From Hemicentrotus pulcherrimus (Eukaryota; Echinodermata; Echinoidea; Camarodonta; Strongylocentrotidae): a stretch of DNA of 64,000 bases. Positions within the stretch are counted from its first letter, which is position 1. Every line of letters starts with the position of its first letter. Below the pieces are notes generated by a model. It was not told the origin of the DNA. It saw only the letters and a list, made by a program, of their open reading frames with translations, and did no database searches. Positions 36,270-50,000 of the stretch are shown here, one piece after another. The stretch covers positions 187,461-251,460 of the forward strand of contig BEXV01000198.1 of NCBI GenBank assembly GCA_003118195.1, given 5' to 3'. Position numbers and translations under genes: made by a program.

Positions 36270-39200
36270 GCTTTGATGCTTATCATGGAATTTCGGCAGC
36301 CAGATCATAAAGTCTGCAAAAAGGTCGAATGATATATACAAAATCATAAAATTTCGACATTAAACGTGAAACAAGGAAATCCAACCTTAACCAAACCAAG
36401 AACAAAACAAAACAAACAATTCAATTGCATGTTGACAGGAGCCCAGATGAGTATGTATGGCACACCTTAATTCATTCTCTCAGTCTTCCTCTCCTTTCAT
36501 TACGTGTCTGGTGAACAATCGCTTCGTAATATCTACATAGACTGATCAATCCTGCATGCTATCATCACGAATATCACATTATAACCTTCATGAAACATAC
36601 ACCCAATCTTGGCAATAAACTTGATATATTTCATAAACTCTTATTGATTAGAGAGCACACTAGCAAGCGAAGGAGACGCAGAGGAAGTGTAAAAGACTCA
36701 TGACCGGGTAACGAACTTCGGACAGATCGCCTCCAACACAACCACCATGCACATCTCCGCATTCAGAATTAACCTCCTTTCTATGATCCAGTGGTGAGAC
36801 GCTCGTCCGTCCGATCTCAGACACTTGTCCCATATCAAACCGATGAATGTGAAGGAGGGGATGATTGTTATCTCTGAGAAAAGGTTCTCCCTTGATACCA
36901 CTCTACTTGGGTGACGTCGAAATGAGGCCTACAATCTAAAGGAGTGTTCCCATAGAAGGCTATTTCGGATATGCAATTAATCCTTCGAAATTGCATTCTT
37001 ATGATGTGAAAAAAGACATTAATGGGATTATCGTTAAATGCAGTTTGAATAAACAAGATAAATATGGCAAACAGGAAAGATCGAATTTCCGAATCACGCA
37101 TAAACTTACATTTTTCGACTTAAGAAACAGAGTTTCTTTGAGAAAATGCCGTACATCTTAAAAAGAGACTTACCTATATAAACATTCAATTAACAACGAT
37201 TGGTTTAGGAGATCCCGACGATCTAGTTTGATAATACATGTATTAAAAAAAAAAAGAAATCATAAGAATCATATTCTTCAGTGGTATTACTCAAAATGTA
37301 TATTAAGTACATTTTTATCATATTTATTGTTTGTTTGTTTGCTTTTATCACTTTCATCTTTTTAAATAATGTTTAAATTTTGTGATTTTCCTTTAAAACA
37401 TAAAGTGGTTGCCCAATGCCAAGTTAAAAAAGAACATGTTGACCCCACTCTCCCGTCTGTTTGGCAGGAAATATTTACCGAATTCCAATGGCGAGTAAAC
37501 AAAACATGGCATAAGACTTAAAACAATGGCATCGCCTAGAGATATTATACATCAGTCGTCTGGGACGCCCCCTAGCGTTCTCTTTCATCATACCGAGGAA
37601 ATGGACGATCTTTAATCTCAGTTTCGAAGGAAAACATGTCAAGCTGCTTGGTCAAGGTGGGGTTTCCTCCAGCCAGCGGTCAATCAACGCTTGACCAGTG
37701 TCTATTACCACGGGAACTTTTTACAAAACAAGTGTACAACCATCACTTTCGAAGTGGTATGAAGTTTAATAAGGTATGAACTCTTATGCTGACTGAGGAA
37801 TCAGAAATGTGTTATGAAAAGTGGCATTTCGAAACAATATTTCTAGCGAATAAAACATAGGATTTCTGGATCATTAAAACTGAAAACAGTATCAAACCTA
37901 AGCTATACACAGTAAGACAAATTTTGCGATACCCTTTTCAACTTGTTGTCAATGTATGTTATGCAATGTATTCCTAAAAATAATGCGAAGACAGTTCGTC
38001 CGATGTGTATTACGAAATGGCATGGCAGAATTTATTTCTTCTAATTTGCGATATTTACTCCCTCTTTCAGGTAATGCAGATTCCAAATATCTTAATATCG
38101 AACGTTCCTTACATCTTACCATTCAGTTCTTCAACGTACCTGAAATAGTAAGGATCCTGTTGCACTAACTTCAGATAATACAGTAAGTTGACATGAATGC
38201 CATTATTCGAATAAGCCTTAATACTATTTCACGATTACATTGTTGCGATAATTCAAAAGTCATGCGGCAAACGTCAGGTAAAGAAACAGGATTGGCATAC
38301 ACTTGAACTTGTTCTTGATACGTGAGATCCTTCAAAAGATGGCTTTTAGAAGGGTATTTAGTATGGACAATAATATAGATTGACAGGGCCCTACTGGCTC
38401 TTTACCAACAAAATCACCTCCTGTCCTTTCTACCTCTTCAAGAACGAGAGTCCATAATACTTGCAAGAAGAAAAGGATAATATTATGACACCCTCCGTCT
38501 GATAGCCTAATCCATGATAAATATTGCCAAGCAATATGAGTGGTTTTTATTATTCTCGCGTCGATTTTTAGCTAAAAAGGCCGGTTTTGAAATGTCAACT
38601 TAGCTGCCCTTCTATTGTCTTCCATCTCAACTCTGTGTCGATGAGGGGGTGGTGTGAGTCATTTCTCTCTACGGATCATAAAAGTCCTCCTTTGTTTTTT
38701 ATTTACTAATATGAGAAATGGTTTTGTACAATAAACTCGGATTGTAAAGCTAGAAAAAGACTAAAGCGTAACAATTATTATTCACGAGGCTGAAAACATT
38801 TAAACATTTTGTGAAAGTATGGAAACGCTTTCGCCAGTACTTCATCACATCACAATAATGCAGATTATCGATCGCGTGATGAGATGTACGTTATGACTAC
38901 CTCGATGAGATCTAGATCTTGATTACTTTGATGAAAGAGAGGTATGGTATTTAAAAGTTAGTTTGTTCTACGGCGAACGCCACTTCTGTCGAGCAAATAA
39001 AATATAATTGCCAGAAATACGAACATTTATGACACGGGCCAATTTATTCAAAACACAGTTCACTCAAATGTAAAATGCATACGCATTTGATAAGTCCTTC
39101 TTATTTTTTACTTACCAGTCGTTTAACGTCTGTTGATACCAATGTTTTCGAACATGGAATTATGAAGATGCAGTCACAAACCTACTGGTATAATATTAAG

Positions 39201-40466
39201 AGGTGAATTGAACGATTCACTCCTAGTTCATTCGCCTCTCGGTGCCCTTCAACAATTTCTGATCTAGTTTCATTCAGCCGTATTCCGCGTCTCGCTCATA
39301 CAGAGTTCTCTAAATATTTACAAGACTCTAATGTTGGGATAAAAAGGGGGTATTTTAGGAGCAAGATGTTGATATCTAAGACAAGGGGAGGACATTCCTG
39401 TCCCCCAAACGACAAAGTTCCCTTCCCATGAGCCTCCCGCGGGCACAATAATAGCGGCTCATTACGGAGATGACTTTTTAAACACTCCTTTGACGATGAA
39501 CTTGAGAAAACAGAGCATTGTAGATCAATCACGACATCGATGCTAGATAATACCAGCGTGTTAGCGTCCTATACACACAACGCCTCGAGCTATCGACGGT
39601 TTACGGTAACGCTTCCTGCCCGGGACGTACGTCTGAGGTAAAGGGAGAAATGGACGAAAACGTACTTTCTGGGTTCATTGCATTACCTTGGAGGAATATA
39701 GGGTGAGATTTGTTTTCTTTTTGACGTGATTTTATTCCTCTCAATCTTTAATCACTTTCGATTGACATTGATGGTTATACGGACGATATGGCGAGACGGA
39801 ATTCCTCTTTTCGGTTCACTCGCAGCCAATGCTGAACAAGCCTTCAACTTTCATGCTTTATATAGTCCCACTCGTTGGTAATAGTGATGTTCAAATTACG
39901 CAATACTAGGTAACGAGTCACATGGGCGTTATCATTTACATTCAAGATGCACTGTAGAATCATGCGTTTATATAATACTATAAAGTGTTTGCTGATCGTC
40001 CGTCCAATAGTTTCAATTATCCATATGCGAGACACCTCACAGCAGACGACAAGGTCTAAATCGTGACGTCATCCTCATTTTTCCGCTTCCACCAGTTATC
40101 GATTATAATGTATACGGTGTCACTTCAGAGTGCTGACCAGTCGCTTCGAGTAAAATGTCAGAGTGCACGTTATGATGTAGAAACCTATTACTCAAACCTT
40201 CTGGACCCATACTCGATTTGGGCTGGCAATACCCCAGTGTCAACACGCCCACTCCCAAGTCTGAGCTATTTCTATTAAAAATATATTCCACACTTATCTG
40301 TCTATCAAGTTGGAAAGTAAGTAAAACGGAAGAACCACCTCGATGTTCCTATCAATGAATAATCACTACAGTTTTAATTGATTGGTTCAGCATTCCAATA
40401 TCACTTCCGGAAAATGTGACGTACCCTTTTTCACTTAACCATGTTTGGCTCATTTCGACAATCCTC
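36270..40466. other. No gene recognised
   Basis: AT-rich, open frames under 80 codons without domains. A locally GC-richer patch at about 39545-39640 (CCTCGAGCTATCGACGG, CCCGGGACGTACGTC) is unexplained. Confidence 0.55.
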
Positions 40467-40678
40467 TTAAAGCCCCATTGCACTAATTATAGCTACTTGC
40501 GCCCTCTATATATAGCAAACAATGCTTAATCGGTGACCATTGGTTACCCTAACCCTAACCCTGATGACCCCCCTTTTCTTATGTTATTTGAGAGCTAATT
40601 TGACGAGATAACCACCTGTCAGTGACCATGAAGGGAGGTCTAATCCCTCCTGGCCGAGCTAGTGCAGTGGGGTTTTAA
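40467..40678. mobile_element. MITE-like element flanked by TTAA
   Basis: The left end TTAAAGCCCCATTGCACTA and the right end in reverse complement TTAAAACCCCACTGCACTA are inverted repeats of 19 bp with two mismatches. The TTAA at both edges fits a piggyBac-type target site. The interior contains a short TAACCC run (about 40545-40561). Noncoding. Confidence 0.68.
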
Positions 40679-40679
40679 C

Positions 40680-42876
40680 AATCTACCACTAAAACAGTAA
40701 ATATAACGTAGTTCTGTGTAATTCACTTGCAGATCTCCCGTTTCCTTATCTTACAGAGCATTCAAATATAGAAGAACAAAAGGGGAAGATGGTTAAATAC
40801 AAACGAGTGTAAAGACAATAAAATATTTTGTGAATTTACCTGAAACCACACGAACTGTTCTGCTAGTCTCTTGAAATTGAAATCGGAAGTGTAGACCTTT
40901 AATGGATAGGCGTGTATTGAAAGGATTTGATCAGCTAATGGCATCACAATACATCAGAAAGCCGGGTGATATTACGACACGCCACGACCACACACAAGCC
41001 TCGACACGCCTTGAATACATGAATACTTCACTATCTACGGTAGATGACGTGTTATAGCAAAGGTGGCTAAATCGCCTCATATTGACACATATAGCATTGA
41101 ATATCAATAAATAGAACTTTCCCTTGACTACACTCATAATTTCATCATAACCCTGGGTGAAAGAGTCATAGTTATAAATACATCATTTATGATTCGGGAA
41201 TCCCCGCACAACGTGTTGATGACCGGGCATGTTCTCAGCTGTAGTAATGAACCCCACTTGCAAATACGCCATCTCGTTAAAGATTGAATAGTGCAAATTA
41301 GAATGATGTATAACCGTGGGAGATAACTCGGTTTTACATTGCTTGCTCGCGTTGCAATTCGTCTGAAAATTCACATCAAATAAATCCAGTTATAGCGGCC
41401 CATAATAATCATATTTTATTTTAATGTAAAATACTTAATAATTATTATAAAGCAATATCTTGTTTCGGTTGGTTTGTCTCAAATATTTCTTACGAAAATA
41501 CAGAGTCAAATCTGATCAATATACCTTGCTGAAACGTCAAGTATTTTATGTTGATGAATACCGCCATGGGACCGCCATAATGGGAAAATTACATACATCT
41601 AAACAGAAGCCCCAACAGAAATCTAGCAGATAGTAGATATTATAAATCATAATTCAAATTTTCATATTAAAGAAAGTATAGACGTACAAGAAACAGTCTG
41701 GTGATTTGAATCACATTGGCTGCATAATGAGATACACTTTAAAACACTTCGTATAAATTATCAAGAAAATAATAACAACATCCAAAGTTTGGATAAGGAA
41801 TAAAAACGAACACATACAAGACAGAAACCCCGTACTTTTTATCTTTATGGTGAAGGGATACCAACTATTAAGAAAAGCGTTAATGAAAGATTGATGAGAA
41901 AGCAAGTGTATACTCTTTTAAACAACTACTTAATGAAGAAATTTGCAAGAGCTATTATAAATTATGGATGGTATTCACTGTCCTTTCCCTAATAGTCTGT
42001 ACGGTACAGTATCTACTCAAGCCAGAGTTCTGTTCCTGTCAATAAAAAAAGTGTGCCCCGGAGTGTCTAACCATCATTACCCCTGAGCTAGCGGCGTCTA
42101 GACAAACAAAAAACCCGTAAGTTTTTAATTAATTGCGTAAATGTTACCACTCTGACTATGTATATATCTGTCAGACTATGTCGGTATTGCGAGGGCTTTC
42201 ATTGATTTTGCTTCGCGTCAATGTCGACCCGATTTCTGCATGCTTGTACACGTACGGCATTATGTGTAACATGGACGTGTAATCAATAAAACATCCTCTC
42301 AAATTCACACATGAGCAATGGCGGTAATGTTTCTATTGGAGTTTTTGTGCCCCAATAACCCTTTTATGGGGCATCCTGAAAAGATGAATGTTCATGGCTA
42401 ATTACATTCAAAGCGCTAAAAAGTTGTACGAAGTAATTAAGGCCATTGAACTATGGAAAACTATGGATTTTCAGCCACTGTTATGGTTGATATAATCTTT
42501 GGAAGGTTTTCAGTAACAGGTGGTGTTCGGGTGCCCTTGTAAGCATCATGAATCCTCTTAATTATGTAACATAACGCCAAACTATTGATAATACGTCAAG
42601 TAACATTCCCATGCTTTATATATGTTTTTTCATGTGGACATAAACGACAACGCTGTGATCATACGAACGGCAAGAAGAGGAAATAAGCAGGTATATGCGT
42701 AAAAATGGATAAAGAAACGACAAGATGGAACAGGGAAAACGTGACACAAAATGTGATGAGGAAAAGAAAAAAGTATCAGACAGAGAAAAGAGAGGAATGG
42801 GGATAACAAGCAAGAGAGAGAGAGAGAGAGAGAGAGACGGACACACATTATATATATAGAGAGAGAGAGAGAGAAA

Positions 42877-42910
<34 letters not shown>

Positions 42911-44820
42911 CGGAGAAGGAGAGACGGAGCATTGGATGTGTGTTATAGACTGAAGTAAAGAAACCCTGTTTTCGGCTCAGAACCTCTATATGTATAATGT
43001 TTAAAATGAAAAACACGCTCATGAACCCAACGACCCTTCACGAAACATTCGATTTGTCCGAACGGTCAGCCCACATAGCTAACGGGTATGTTATCTCTCT
43101 AATCAATTTCAATTAACTAACTTGACAGATACATCTATTAATACGTGTGCCTCTACCATTGCGCGGTTTAGCCCCTGGCTAATTGCACCCTAGTCGAACC
43201 AGATCCCGCGCTTTTCCTCCTTTCTTCCACTAGCTCTATTCTATTTCGGTCTACCTCAATCAACCTGAGCGAAATCACGGTTAGCATCTTACACATTATC
43301 CCATTAGGGTTAGGAGCGAGCAGTGATAATCACCAATTACTTCTGACATGACTCTCTTTTCAAAACAGACTTGTGTGGCCAACTCGCTGCCATGCGTTCA
43401 TTATTCACGTATCAGTCTGTATGATACTCACAGATAACACAATCAAAGACATGAGGTATCTAAATGAGAATCAAATTGACAAATGCTAGATAGAAAACTT
43501 ACTCGGGCGACTGCCAATACAGTAAAAATATCCACTTCTTTGGAAGCGCATAGAGACATTATATCGCTATGTGACCATGCGCTTTATGTAGGAACTGACT
43601 ATTATGAGGCTCGCAGACTGCATTTGAAGTTTATTAAGAATGATACAAGCACAATAATCATTCACATGTGAATAAATACCCCAAAATGCCCTCGACATAC
43701 TTAGGATTCGATATTGTAAATTAATTTTTGCTAATTCCTAAATAGCAAGGTAACACATATGCTACTAAATGTTCTCGCCAGGGGCGACCGTTTCTATTTT
43801 AGAAAGACATACCAAGAATCACAAGGGTAGGCCTTGGTTAACTGAAGGAGTGAACGTCATAATCAAATTGCATTTTCACTGAAACTATAACATCAAGGAT
43901 TACTGCCCATGCTAATAGCCTTTGATGATGGTGGATATAAGACCTATCACACAACCCTTTCAATATTATGTTCTACTGGGAAAGAGATTCGTTCTGATTT
44001 ACAGGGGTCAGCATATTTTAGGTCATGGTGAAACAGGTAGGCTCTGAGATGTTTATTTATTATTTCTGCTCTCCGATTGACCCTGTAATTCATTATTACA
44101 TTATCTATTCTTTATGCGACTTATATTATACCCCCTTTATACATCGAATTATCAAAACACATATAATGCAATTAATAAATGTACTCCTTTTCACAAGATG
44201 CGTGAAAGAAAAATAATATTTTGATATTTTGAAACGCTTATATCTTAAACCCAACGCCATTACTTGCCTATATGGAGTCGAGTCATTGAAGGAAATAAAT
44301 AATGATTTTGGGCATTATTAGAATCATAATTTACACAAAAAGATTTATGGAACTACCATTCTTAAAAATACATTTGGGTCATTTTATTAGTTATTTAACA
44401 TTGTTGTACATCGGAATGTGACTTTCCGTTGCTCTCTTGTCACTATATTGTTGATTCGAAATAATCATTATTTCATTAATTTTGATACAAAAATGCGTGA
44501 AAATACAGATTTTAAATATATGCATAAGCTATCAAGATGCCATCGACAAACCTAATTTATATTACTGGTATCAAGACCAATAAAGTGCGTTCATCTGACA
44601 TATTTATAACGTAACTATGCTGTTGATATAGTTACATATACCACACACGGATCAGCAATATATGTCCAGTTAACCGAAACATGAAGTTGTTTCGACTGAA
44701 CTCTGCTGGTTTTTATTCACGTCAAATCCTGTCAATGTCTAAGATATCACAAACGGTGGAAATAGGTTGATGCAATTTGAATCTTACATGTTGAAACAGG
44801 TGGATGTCATATTCATCAAC
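40680..44820. other. No gene recognised apart from GA tracts
   Basis: AT-rich noncoding DNA; short frames only. Confidence 0.55.
42811..42910 (+). repeat. (GA)n microsatellites
   Basis: GA runs at 42811-42836 and 42857-42908 separated by an ACACACATTATATATATA spacer. Confidence 0.93.
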
Positions 44821-44827
44821 GCGATCA

Positions 44828-45028
44828 GAAGAACCAAATTTGTAACGTGCCTGGCTGAAAACGATCTTGCGCACCTGCACAAAAGCTGATGTATGGGACC
44901 AAGTCAGTGATGCCCTGTTCAAGTTTACCTACAAATTTCGTGCTTAATTTGCCGCCGAGTTCTGTGGCATGCGGAGAATGTCGTAAAAAGGCAAGTTCAC
45001 GACCAACACACGTCCTCGAGGGGCCTCT
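44828..45028 (-). mobile_element. Degraded frame resembling an LTR-retroelement integrase C-terminus
   Basis: Reading down from 45028 on the minus strand there are 67 codons without a stop, ending at TGA 44825-44827. Segments VGRELAFLRHSPHATELGG, KLSTKFVGKLE and PGTLQIWFF resemble the GPY/F-type C-terminal region of Gypsy/BEL-like integrases (GDxVxLRxHPxSxAxxG, KLxPKFxGP, then VHxSxLKPF). The key Gly-Pro is not kept (VGK), no LTRs or other pol domains are visible, and an overlapping frame (VRKIVFSQARYKF) is also open. The assignment is tentative. The call is from pattern memory and needs a profile search. Confidence 0.33.
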
Positions 45029-46085
45029 TTAGAAATACAGATCATAATACATTGAACAAAGCAGAGGAGAGGACATGGAGTAAATATATTCTGGTGGATA
45101 GAAAGCTTTGACCTCTGTTTTTTTTACTTAAACATAGCGTACAAATATTATCAAAAGTCGGACAAACCACCAAGAAATCAAGTTGCTTTTCAGGGTTCTA
45201 TAGTAGCAAGATTGTGAAGTAGTGCGATGCTTTATGGACACATACCCCTTTTATCAATAAGAAAATTTAAGGAAGAAAAAAAAAATCACAAATAAATCAA
45301 GAGGTTTGCGTGACGCAGTGGGGAAGTAATGGTGTCCAAGAGTTGCTTAGACGTGGGGATAGTGGTGATTTATCAATTCTGCATCATCGCCCTTCAGAAC
45401 CCTAACGATGCTGGTGTCAAACATACGTAAATTGGTTATATAAACTGACATATACGTGCAAATCCTAGCACTCTCAATTCCCGCGGTTTTAGGAGGGGAT
45501 TAAGGCTAGGAGGAGCTCAACATCATGAAGGAAAAGGAACCACCTGTCAGTTGGACTCGCCTATACACACATATTTCTATGATAGTTCATAGAATGAATA
45601 TGAAATATTTTTCCATCTTAACCTTTGACCCCTGGTTTGCTGATTCATGGTATATAGTATTTAGAAGTCTTAGCTGAAGGAGAATCCAGCCCCTTCAGAA
45701 GATTGATGCCCGGCGTATGGTGTTTTTGACGTTTGTTATGGAAGCAAAATCCCTCTCGGAAGAAGACATCACTTAATGTTACACTCGAAATGGGAGCAAG
45801 TACGTAAGAGATTAGATCAAGAGAAGTTGTTTAAATCTTTGATCCATGCGTATCATCCTCTTTTTGGCATCCTTTCATTAAATCATTATACATCTGCAGA
45901 ACATCATTGATATGCAACTATGGGTGCAAGTAAGCAACTTAGGAGAGAAGTCTAAAGTAAATAATCATTGTGTTCAACATCTGACTCCAGACAGATTTTT
46001 AGGTCGAGGTCAAGTTCAGCTTCATTGATATAAACTGTGAATTATAGGCTATTAATAGATTGATGGTCTAAGAATAAATATTGTA

Positions 46086-46150
46086 CACACGCACACTACC
46101 ACCCACGCCCCATACACACCCACCCACCCACACATGTAAGCGCACACATA
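46086..46150 (+). repeat. (CA)n/(CCCA)n-rich tract
   Basis: Imperfect CACAC and CCACCCACC repeats. Confidence 0.8.
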
Positions 46151-46261
46151 TAATCATTACGAATTATACCGGATTGTATAATTCGGTGTATTGGCAAATT
46201 GACCATCACTCAAATCATAGCATTACTTTGCAATATCTGGAATTTCTAGATTGAATTATGA

Positions 46262-46400
46262 AAATGATGATGATGATGGTGATGATCATGTTATCATCAT
46301 AATGATAACGATAATAATAATAATAATGATAATAATGATGATAATAATAACAATAATGATATTAATAATAAAACATTTATATAGCGCAGTACGTGAATAA
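46262..46400 (-). mobile_element. LINE 3' tail remnant on the minus strand with (ATT)n/(ATC)n
   Basis: On the minus strand the sequence reads CTGCGCTATATAAATGTTTT followed by a long ATT/ATC-rich microsatellite. The GCGCTATATAA end plus ATT tail matches the L2-like ends at 378 and 2420. Only the tail is recognisable; the boundary on the right is uncertain. Confidence 0.5.
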
Positions 46401-46895
46401 TCAAATGGGCATTGCAATGTTGTTGTTATTATGTATATTAAGTTTCATTAAGTCTTATGAAAACTCAATATCTTTGAAATACGATTATAATGCTAACAAC
46501 ATTTCTTATGCCCGCATAAATTCCAAGGAATACTCAAGGCGCCTACAAAAGAACCGTTTATACCAAAAAGTTACAATAATTACATAAGGCAAATTGAAAA
46601 ACAAGGAATGTGCAATTAACATATAGCAAACAAAAGTATCGAGGATTTCAGTGCCTGAAATTATATCCCTTGGTAATTTCCATTTGACGCAGGTCTTAAC
46701 TGAAAACAGAATAAATTTATTGTGCAATTTATTTCTTACATAATACTATCATAATTATGAATACTAAAAAACGTTAATGTTAACATTCTAAAATTAAGTT
46801 ATCTATTGTATATTTTGCATTGTGTCTGTCTGCCTTTTCATCCATTCATTTAGTGCATCGCCAGATCATTTTGGCTCCTCTTTAAAGGTATAGAC

Positions 46896-47085
46896 CACTC
46901 CTGGTCATGCGATTGCATTGTGAAAGAAACGTTGTGGAATCGATCAGAAAAGGTTGATCATCTAGCATATAAGTATTAATGTGTACTGCAAGGCTCTGGA
47001 ATCATCAAAATGATAAGAAATTTGGCCCAGTCTCGGTAAGTTACAAGCACTGTACACAGACTACACGATATGTATCCAGTCCGGA
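46896..47085 (+). repeat. Dispersed repeat R1, copy B
   Basis: Second copy of the repeat at 10450-10640, diverged by roughly a fifth by eye. It starts after TTTAAAGGTATAGACCACTC, which may be the repeat's real left end. Confidence 0.75.
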
Positions 47086-47089
47086 GAGA

Positions 47090-50000
47090 TGTAATAATTT
47101 ACCAAATATATCAATTTTAGTAGGCGGTTTCCCGGCAAAATTTGTATCATCACGTATTAGTCAAAACATATTCTTTCACATGATTGGTAAAAAGAGCTTC
47201 CATTTCACTTTTTTGAGAGGGGGACGTTTCCCAAACTGGTCTTTACCTTTAATTCACGAGATCACCCTGAGAGTGACCGGGAGCTGGTAGCGAAATGAGA
47301 CGACGTTTTATGTGATTAAATGAGAATGGTATGGCATAAATGATAAGTGAATCTAGTCAAGTTCAAATTCAGGTCATCTCTCGATGCAGACCTCTTAGAG
47401 TGATTTTATGCCCTCACAGAATGCCACAAGTATGGTTCGACGGCCACCTGCAGTCTCGGCCCTATGGTATGGGCATAAGCGGTTCCCTAGAGAGTACAGA
47501 TGCATGGACAATTAACATATAAAATCCAACAATCCGATAAAACAAGATGAAAAAGGTTTTTCGCATATAAATTAATCATAGACAGTAACTCATATGATTT
47601 AAATCAATCCCATGACAGCCTATAATTTTGTTAAAACTATAAACAAAAAGAGCCTTGATATATGTATGTGTCATTAGTAATTTAATGAAAATTATAGTGA
47701 ACTCTTATTGTTTTTTTTTTTAAAAGAAACGAAAAAACACACATCAGTCTGTAGGTAAGTTGATGAACACCTTCCATACTGTAACAAGCACTTAATGTCT
47801 GATTACTTGAATGCCAGGACGGCATGCTTATTTCAAATAAGATTTATAATGAATATTTGTCCGTAGATCCCTATACAAATTATTCTGTAGGTTGGCCGAT
47901 ACAACATTCAAGGAGAAGGTCATTGATAGTCTACTGACGTCTCCAAATTTTTTTATTTTTATAAAAGCTACAGATGTGTTTCATTGTTGTGCCGCCATTA
48001 AAACAAATTAGAGAATATAAGAATAACATAATATAATGTCGTCTGTCTCAGAAGAGGGTATCATGGATATATATCAACCCTAATACTTGTATTTTGTATT
48101 TTATTACAGACATTGCATTAATTCCTGGAAAATCTAGGCAAGTAAATTTCCGGAGACACGAGACATATTTCAAATATTAATCGGCCTTAATACGTCTGAA
48201 ATATTATTTGATTAAAAGTTTGGTATATTCCTCCCTTATAATGATCGATTGAATCGACAGGCAAAACAGTCACGCCAAATCCTGGCCAAATCTTGGAGAA
48301 TGTCAGACGCATCAATCTTGTGCTTTGCCCACGAGCTCCCGGCAGTATTAACATGGATTAGGCTCTGTTCGACAATTTAACGATTGAAGTTTACAACAAA
48401 CTGTACTGTAATGATAGGTCTTTATAAATGATTAAAAAGATACAGACGGTTGGGTATAACTTCAGCTTGAAAACTTGGTAGAGGTGAATGTCTGTAACTC
48501 TGTATCGGCTGAGGGCAAGCCAAATATTGTCCTATCTCGTAATTGTATATTTCAATTGTTTGGTATTATATTGTAGCATTTCAGAATATATAACAAGTAT
48601 ACGACCCTCTACTTTATCTACAAGAGTTATACATCCATTTGAATTCAAACTCACTCCTATAGTGTCTCATATCGTAAATTAAAAAAAAAAGCTTTTATTC
48701 GTAGTATTCGTCAGATGTAAGTATATTTCATATTTTAATGTGTAGTATGAACATATGAATATCCATAAGAATGTATCATATACTAGCACTCTATAAGGGC
48801 ATTGAGCACAACCAGGGATTGATATGTGAGAGATATAATATGTAACCATTATTTGGTGTATTATGTCATATCGTGAGGTATGGTATCTACATAGATAAAG
48901 TAACTTTCAACACTTTCAGCTAAAAACACGCAACCTTACAACCTGTCCGGATTCATTTTATATCCCCCACCTACTACATGCCTGCTTCAAAACAGCGGTG
49001 ACTCAACTTAAACAAGAGAAGAGCTAATCACAAGAAAAATATAAATAATTCCTGGTCGAATACAGGCATAATAGCAGGTGGAAGTCAGATTAAATTGGAT
49101 GCAATTTATTGCAATAAATATCCCTGGCCGATGCGAGGTAGGAGGGAGAAGAATCGTATGTTGCCAACACTCAATCAGATAGTGTAAAGGTTAACATCAT
49201 GTGTATGATATCTGTCACTTCAACAAATATGTGAACGTTCCCACATTTGTTCTGGACTAGGACGGCATAACTAGTCTCCTGACTGACAGGTGTAATGATT
49301 TTGGAAGCGCATAATAATGGAATATTATTGTTTTTTTCTGTTTGGATTTTCTTACTCATGTAAACACCCTTTAAAAAATATCCTTACAACAACAGTTAGA
49401 TTGTTTCTCAATCCAACGTATTTTACATAGCGTTTTCTCTCAACCGTATGCTTGGATTAATTTGATCTATAATTTATTTCAGTGCAAACTTATTAAGCTG
49501 AATCCTGATAATGTAGGGTGAAAACTAATTGCAATTTTGAAATATTAAAGTTTAAATAAGTCTGTATGACACCTGAATAAGAGAAAATAAATGCATCAAC
49601 ATAAACCAAAAACTACCAAGGTATGTTCACAGCAGTAATCCTGTTACAAGAAGAAGAAGAAAGCAAACTATAAAACCCATCGTCATGTGGATTTATACCA
49701 GCAATAAACATTGGTGTTTTTAGTATGTACCACAAACACGCGTACGTAGCCTTTAAAAACATTGGGTTCAAACTACAAAATGATTATGATTATAAATGGA
49801 CTGTTTCCTTTTCCCTTTTACCACCCCCTCTTTCCTCTCTGAGCTAGGAATGTTCGCATAAAGGTATAGCAAAGTCAATTGAATACTGGTATTGACTTCG
49901 TGGCTTTTCATTTTCATTCATAATATAGTTATCACGACATTTAATAAAGCGCTAGACATTCACATAGTCAACTTCACTACGAATGCTCGTAATAACAAGT

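Noticed and set aside
40541..40562. Telomeric repeat
   Set aside because: Only about two and a half TAACCC units, inside a MITE-like element.
45300..45370. tRNA-like or SINE promoter (GTGACGCAGTGGGG resembles an A box)
   Set aside because: No matching B box or cloverleaf at the right spacing.
46393..46587. 64-aa frame with a signal-like start
   Set aside because: Sits at the edge of a LINE tail and microsatellite; hydrophobic start fits AT-rich bias and nothing downstream supports a gene.
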